NCBI GenBank assembly: GCA_905215115.1
Contig: CAJMOP010000087.1
Location: 1-8,453 of the forward strand
DNA length: 8,453 nt
Direction: 5' to 3'
Origin: an uncultured bacterium
GTDB lineage: Bacteria > Actinomycetota > Coriobacteriia > Coriobacteriales > Coriobacteriaceae
A program made the translations under genes and the position numbers. The notes below the pieces were generated by a model. It was given only the letters and a program-made list of their open reading frames with translations, was not told the origin of the DNA and ran no database searches. This document shows positions 5,323-8,453 of this stretch, one piece after another; the stretch's first letter is position 1, and each line of letters opens with the position of its first letter.

Positions 5323-6489
5323 ATGGCTGAAGCAATCGAAGAGGTCAAGTTGCCCAGCACGTTTGAGGAGTTCAACGAGCAGCGCAAGGCGGCGTTTATT
5401 CGCGTCAAGGATTATAAGCAGGCGGGTAATCGCCTGGTCGGCTTTTTGTGCAGCTATACGCCGCTCGAGATTATCGATGCCGCGGGCGCCTCGAGCGTGG
5501 CTCTGTGTGGTACGTCCGACGAGGTGATTCCCGAGGCCGAGAAGGTGTTGCCGGCAAACCTGTGCCCGCTCATCAAGTCTACGTATGGTTTTGCCTATTC
5601 GCAAAAGTGTCCGTTTACGTACTTTAGCGACATGATCATCGGTGAGACCACCTGCGACGGCAAGAAGAAGATGTACGAGCTACTCAACGAGCTCAAGCGC
5701 ACGCACATTCTGCATCTTCCGCAGGGTCGCGATCGCGCTTACGAGCGTGAAGGCTGGTACGAGGAGTGTCGCCTGCTCAAGGAGGAGCTCGAGGGCTTCT
5801 ACGGCATTACGATTACCGACGATGACCTGCGCGCTGCCGTCCGTCGTCGCAACCGCTTGCGTGCGGCCCAGCTCGAGATGTTTGCGCTGCAGGCCAACCA
5901 ACCGGCGGCCATGAGCGGCGTCGACCTGATGAGCACCATGTTTGCCGGTACGTTCAGCTTTGATATCGAGGCCTATACGCGGCAGCTGGAGCAAAAGGTT
6001 GCCAAGCTGCGCGAGGCCTACGACGCGGGCGAGCGCCCGGTCGCGGCGGATGCCAGGCGCATTCTGATCACCGGCTGCCCAGTGGGTGGCGTAATCAACA
6101 AGATCGGTCGCACCATCGAGTCCAACGGCGGTGTGGTCGTGTGCATGGACGACTGCTCGGGCGAGCGCACGGCGGCCATGATGATTGATCCGGAGGCTCC
6201 CGACATCCTGCGCGCCATCGCCGACCGCTACCTGGATATCAACTGCTCGGTCATGACGCCCAACGACGGCCGTATGGAAAATACGCTGGCCATGTGCGAG
6301 AAGTATCACGTCGATGGCGTAGTGGAGAACGTGCTCCAGGCGTGCCACACCTTTAACGTGGAGAGTGCGCGCATGCAGGAGGCTGTCGAGGGTGCGGGTA
6401 TTCCGTATATGAAGATTGAGACCGACTACAGCAACGGAGACATGGGCCAGATAGAGACGCGCATCGCCGCCTTTATTGAGACGCTCTAG
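5323..6489 (+). CDS. yjiM: Double-cubane-cluster-type anaerobic reductase (YjiM / HgdB-BcrB superfamily)
   Basis: A 388-residue protein of the 2-hydroxyacyl-CoA dehydratase (HgdB/BcrB) superfamily, closest in pattern to E. coli YjiM and to the double-cubane-cluster protein (DCCP) of Carboxydothermus hydrogenoformans. Those proteins hold an [8Fe-9S] double cubane and reduce small molecules when an ATPase partner supplies low-potential electrons; the physiological substrate is unknown. Visible family blocks are EEFNEQRKAAF (16-25), a Cys at 43, LCGTSDEVIPEAEK (Cys62), NLCPLIKSTYGF (Cys81), KCPFTYFSD (Cys96), GETTCDGKKKMYE (Cys111), ILITGCPVGG (Cys252), Cys274/Cys278, NCS (Cys308), LQACHTFNVES (Cys341) and a C-terminal ETDYSNGDMGQIETR. 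The cluster ligands are among these cysteines, but I cannot assign them without a structure-based alignment. ATG 5323 is supported by GAGAGGGG 7 nt upstream. The activator ATPase is the next gene. A dehydratase role is unlikely, because those enzymes use two such subunits encoded together. Confidence 0.9.
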   Translation: MAEAIEEVKLPSTFEEFNEQRKAAFIRVKDYKQAGNRLVGFLCSYTPLEIIDAAGASSVALCGTSDEVIPEAEKVLPANLCPLIKSTYGFAYSQKCPFTYFSDMIIGETTCDGKKKMYELLNELKRTHILHLPQGRDRAYEREGWYEECRLLKEELEGFYGITITDDDLRAAVRRRNRLRAAQLEMFALQANQPAAMSGVDLMSTMFAGTFSFDIEAYTRQLEQKVAKLREAYDAGERPVAADARRILITGCPVGGVINKIGRTIESNGGVVVCMDDCSGERTAAMMIDPEAPDILRAIADRYLDINCSVMTPNDGRMENTLAMCEKYHVDGVVENVLQACHTFNVESARMQEAVEGAGIPYMKIETDYSNGDMGQIETRIAAFIETL

Positions 6490-6490
6490 C

Positions 6491-6584
6491 TTCCTCAGGC
6501 ACCGGATCTTGCCCCTCAAACCGTCGCTTGCGTACCAAAGTACGCTGCGCTCCTCTTTCTGGGCAACCTCCGGCACCTGAGAAA
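6491..6584 (+). repeat. Folded intercistronic element (imperfect long inverted repeat)
   Basis: Between the reductase and its activator, CTCAGG-CA-CCGG-ATC-TTGCCC (6494-6514) pairs with GGGCAA-CCT-CCGG-CA-CCTGAG (6561-6581) as three helices separated by symmetric internal loops (CA/CA and ATC/CCT), extended by TT/AA beyond a C-A mismatch. Inside, GCGTAC-CAAA-GTACGC (6530-6545) is a perfect 6-bp tetraloop hairpin. No T-run follows, so it is not a simple terminator. A further 5-bp hairpin (GGCGC 6596-6600 with GCGCC 6607-6611) lies downstream. It could be an RNA processing or stability element, a genome-repeated palindromic unit, or an unrecognised structured RNA. Confidence 0.55.
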
Positions 6585-6643
6585 CCTAGAGCTAAGGCGC
6601 CTGAGCGCGCCGCTGTCCTTGATGTTTTGATGAGGAGAGAGCC

Positions 6644-7408
6644 ATGATAGGGGTCGGGATCGATATCGGGTCTACGGCAGCTAAGGCTGCTGTGGTCGAT
6701 GGGGAGGGCTCGGTGGTGTGGACGTGCGTGCAGCCAACCGGGTATTCGTCGGTCGATGCGGGGGAGCGTCTGCGCTGTGAGCTTGCCGCTGCCGGCTACG
6801 ACGTGGCGGCCGACGACGTACGCGTGGTCGCGACTGGATACGGCCGTGTTGCCGTGCCCTATGCGCACAAGGTCGTGACCGAGATTACCTGCCACGGCAC
6901 CGGTGCCGTGTGCCTGTTTGGCGATCACGGCACCGTGATTGACGTAGGCGGTCAGGACACCAAGGTCATCCAGCTTAAAGGCGGCCGCGTGGCAAAGTTC
7001 GCCATGAACGACAAGTGTGCTGCCGGCACGGGGCGCTTTTTGGAGATCATGGCCGACCGCCTAGGTATTTCTCAACAGCAGATGGCCGACCTGGCGCGTT
7101 CCGGCGAGCCTACCAAGATCAGCAGCATGTGCACGGTGTTTGCCGAAAGTGAGGTTATCGGCCTCATCGGTCGTGGCGAGCCGCGCGAGAACATTGCGCG
7201 CGGCGTGATCGAAAGCGTCGTGTCGCGCGTGGCGACTATGGCCGGGCAGGCGGCGGGTGCTCCGTACTACCTGACGGGAGGCCTGTGCGAGAACGCCTAC
7301 GTTGTGGAGCGGTTGACCGCGCTGCTGGGGTCGTCGGTGACTACGTCGCCCCAGGCCCGCTTTGCAGGTGCCATCGGCGCGGCGATTCGCGCACAGGCGC
7401 TCGATTAA
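6644..7408 (+). CDS. yjiL: Activator ATPase of the double-cubane reductase (YjiL / HgdC family)
   Basis: A 254-residue ASKHA-fold ATPase of the HgdC/BadF/BcrA family. As a homodimer it carries one [4Fe-4S] cluster and uses ATP hydrolysis to drive an electron into its partner. Visible features are the phosphate-1 loop GIDIGSTAAK (5-14), TGYGRVAVPYAHKVVTEITCHGTGA in several short blocks, phosphate-2 DVGGQDTK (100-107), Cys125 in NDKCAAGTGRF and Cys163 in SSMCTVFAESEV (the two cysteines per monomer that bind the bridging cluster in HgdC), and YYLTGGLCEN near the C-terminus for the adenosine motif. Length is normal. ATG 6644 follows AGGAG (6633-6637) by 6 nt. Its partner is the gene immediately upstream. 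A structured 154-nt gap separates the two. selD starts 70 nt downstream with no terminator seen between. Confidence 0.93.
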   Translation: MIGVGIDIGSTAAKAAVVDGEGSVVWTCVQPTGYSSVDAGERLRCELAAAGYDVAADDVRVVATGYGRVAVPYAHKVVTEITCHGTGAVCLFGDHGTVIDVGGQDTKVIQLKGGRVAKFAMNDKCAAGTGRFLEIMADRLGISQQQMADLARSGEPTKISSMCTVFAESEVIGLIGRGEPRENIARGVIESVVSRVATMAGQAAGAPYYLTGGLCENAYVVERLTALLGSSVTTSPQARFAGAIGAAIRAQALD

Positions 7409-7478
7409 TGCATCGGCCGTGGGCCTGCATTCATGCGTATACTGGGAGGAAATGATTGACCGATGAGAGGAGGTATCG

Positions 7479-8453
7479 ATGGCTGACGATCAGATTAAGC
7501 TCACGTCTATGACTGCCGCGAGTGGTTGAGCCGCTAAGTTGGCTCCCGGAGCCCTCGCCCAGGTCCTGGGCGACTTGCCCAATGTGCATAACGACAACCT
7601 GCTCGTGGGGTTCGATACCTCCGACGATGCGAGCGTCTTTCGCGTAGGGGAGAACCTTGGCCTCGTGCAGTCCATCGACTTCTTCCCGCCGATGGTCGAC
7701 GACCCGTTTCTGTTTGGCCAGATCGCCGCGGCCAACTCGCTTTCGGACATCTACGCCATGGGTGGGCGGCCGAGCCATGCCATGAACCTGCTGTGCATAC
7801 CCAGCTGCCTGGGCGTTGAGGTTGCGGGGCAGATTTTGGCGGGCGGCGCCGACAAGTGCGTCGAGGCCGGCTGCGCCATCGCGGGCGGCCACACCATCAA
7901 CGACGACGAGCCCAAGTACGGCCTGTCTGTGAGCGGCTTTGTCGCGCTCGACCGCATGCTCGCCAACAGCGGTGCGCACGCGGGCGATGTCCTGTTGCTG
8001 ACCAAGGCGATCGGCTCTGGCATCATCACCACGGCCATTAAGGGTGAGCTCATCGGGCAGGACGAGGCCACAGCCATGTTTGACTCGATGCGCACCCTCA
8101 ACGAGGCGCCGATTCGTCTGGCAGAGGGACTTGAGCTTCACGGCTGCACCGACATCACGGGCTTTGGCCTGATCGGGCATGCGTGCGAGATGGCTGAGGG
8201 CTCGGGTGTGCAGGTTGAGCTTGCGTCGGGGGCGGTGCCGCTCTTTGACCAGGTGCTCGACATGGCGCGTCTGGGCATTATCCCCGCGGGCTCCTACCGC
8301 AACCAGGACTTCTTTGGCCCGCGCGTGGCTGCCGACGAGGACCTGGAGCCGGGCATGCTTGACGCGCTGTACGATCCGCAGACCTCGGGTGGTTTGCTCA
8401 TCGCGGCGCCCGCGTGGGATGTGGATGAGCTTGCGCGCCGTCTGCATGCCGAG
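7479..8453 (+). CDS. selD: Selenide, water dikinase SelD, itself a selenoprotein (in-frame UGA), 3' end outside window
   Basis: SelD makes selenophosphate from selenide and ATP, the Se donor for selenocysteine and other Se modifications. Translation from ATG 7479 meets TGA at codon 17 (7527-7529) and then stays open to the window edge, 325 codons in all. The context ASGU-AAKL puts the UGA exactly where E. coli SelD has catalytic Cys17, with Lys at 20 also conserved, so UGA is read as selenocysteine, as in several known SelDs. Further family motifs follow in frame: SIDFFPPMVDDP (Asp67), AANSLSDIYAMGG, AGGHTIND (135-142), DITGFGLIGH (225-234) and YDPQTSGG (298-305). About 20 residues are missing at the right edge compared with the usual 345. 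AGAGGAGG (7466-7473) lies 5 nt before the ATG. Standard gene finders will truncate or split this gene. It is probably transcribed with the reductase and activator. Confidence 0.95.
7527..7572 (+). promoter_or_regulatory. Selenocysteine UGA codon with candidate bacterial SECIS hairpins
   Basis: Downstream of the UGA (7527-7529) are two perfect tandem hairpins inside the coding frame. GGCTC-CCG-GAGCC (7541-7553) begins 11 nt after the UGA. CGCCCAG-GTC-CTGGGCG (7556-7572) has its loop 33 nt after the UGA. The second has an apical AGGUCCU, very like the AGGUCU apex of the E. coli fdhF SECIS bound by SelB, with a G at the first loop position. It is the better SECIS candidate by loop, while the first is better by distance. 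Confidence 0.6.

Noticed and set aside
5064..5330. 88-codon frame from TTG 5064 with CxxC-type cysteines, possibly a small metal-binding protein
   Set aside because: The TTG lies in the predicted -10 box, so it would precede the transcript, and it has no ribosome site. The strong site at 5079-5087 serves ATG 5095 in another frame. Only its 3' part from ATG 5160 remains possible as a coupled frame.
5680..6576. 298-codon minus-strand frame opposite the double-cubane reductase
   Set aside because: Shadow of a gene with many conserved family blocks; no initiation signals or domains.
7408..7430. Terminator between the activator gene and selD
   Set aside because: ATGCA-TC-GGCC-GTG-GGCC-TGCAT can fold, but the helix is short and bulged and no T-run follows (TCATGCGTATA), so read-through into selD is more likely.
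7433..7459. Tiny ORF (8 codons) and a TATACT box before selD
   Set aside because: The ORF has no ribosome site, and the TATACT at 7438-7443 lacks a -35 partner, so neither is supportable.
7431..8447. 338-codon minus-strand open frame opposite selD
   Set aside because: selD on the + strand is certain once UGA is read as Sec. The minus frame appears prominent only because the TGA splits the real gene, and its translation is low-complexity Arg/Val/Ala/His.

Overview
The window reads as a GC-rich, anaerobic, Gram-positive-type genome. The gene set (Mo cofactor synthesis, molybdate ABC uptake, a double-cubane-cluster reductase with its ATP-dependent activator, and a selenocysteine-containing SelD), the Tat-type lipoprotein signal and the strong purine-rich ribosome sites fit a gut Coriobacteriia member such as Collinsella. 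That assignment is inference from style and content; no rRNA or other marker gene is present. All genes are on the + strand.

Layout. (1) 1-1225: the 3' part of moeA and a complete mogA/moaB-type gene. The ribosome site of the second overlaps the stop codon of the first, and a clear intrinsic terminator follows. (2) 1277-1430: an AT-rich promoter/operator region with a perfect TATAAT and overlapping palindromes. (3) 1431-4891: modA, modB, modC, a molybdate ABC transporter operon closed by a second intrinsic terminator. ModB is unusual, with a signal peptide and about 185 residues of predicted extracytoplasmic sequence ahead of the normal permease. (4) 4941-5322: a regulatory region with palindromes, an extended -10 promoter, a well-initiated 22-codon Arg-rich leader ORF, a long stem over the end of that ORF, and two competing pairings around the ribosome site of the next gene. 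(5) 5323-7408: a YjiM-like double-cubane-cluster reductase and a YjiL-like activator ATPase, separated by a roughly 90-nt folded intercistronic element. (6) 7479-8453: selD, with an in-frame UGA at codon 17, where the catalytic Cys/Sec of the family sits. It is followed by hairpins that may act as a bacterial SECIS, and it runs off the right edge.

How it fits together. MoeA and MogA insert molybdenum into molybdopterin, and ModABC imports molybdate. SelD makes selenophosphate for selenocysteine (and possibly for Se-modified Mo enzymes). The set suggests support for a Mo/Se enzyme such as a selenocysteine formate dehydrogenase encoded elsewhere. The two-component low-potential reductase has no assigned physiological substrate. 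Its placement between molybdate uptake and selD, behind an elaborate leader, is the most intriguing part of the window.
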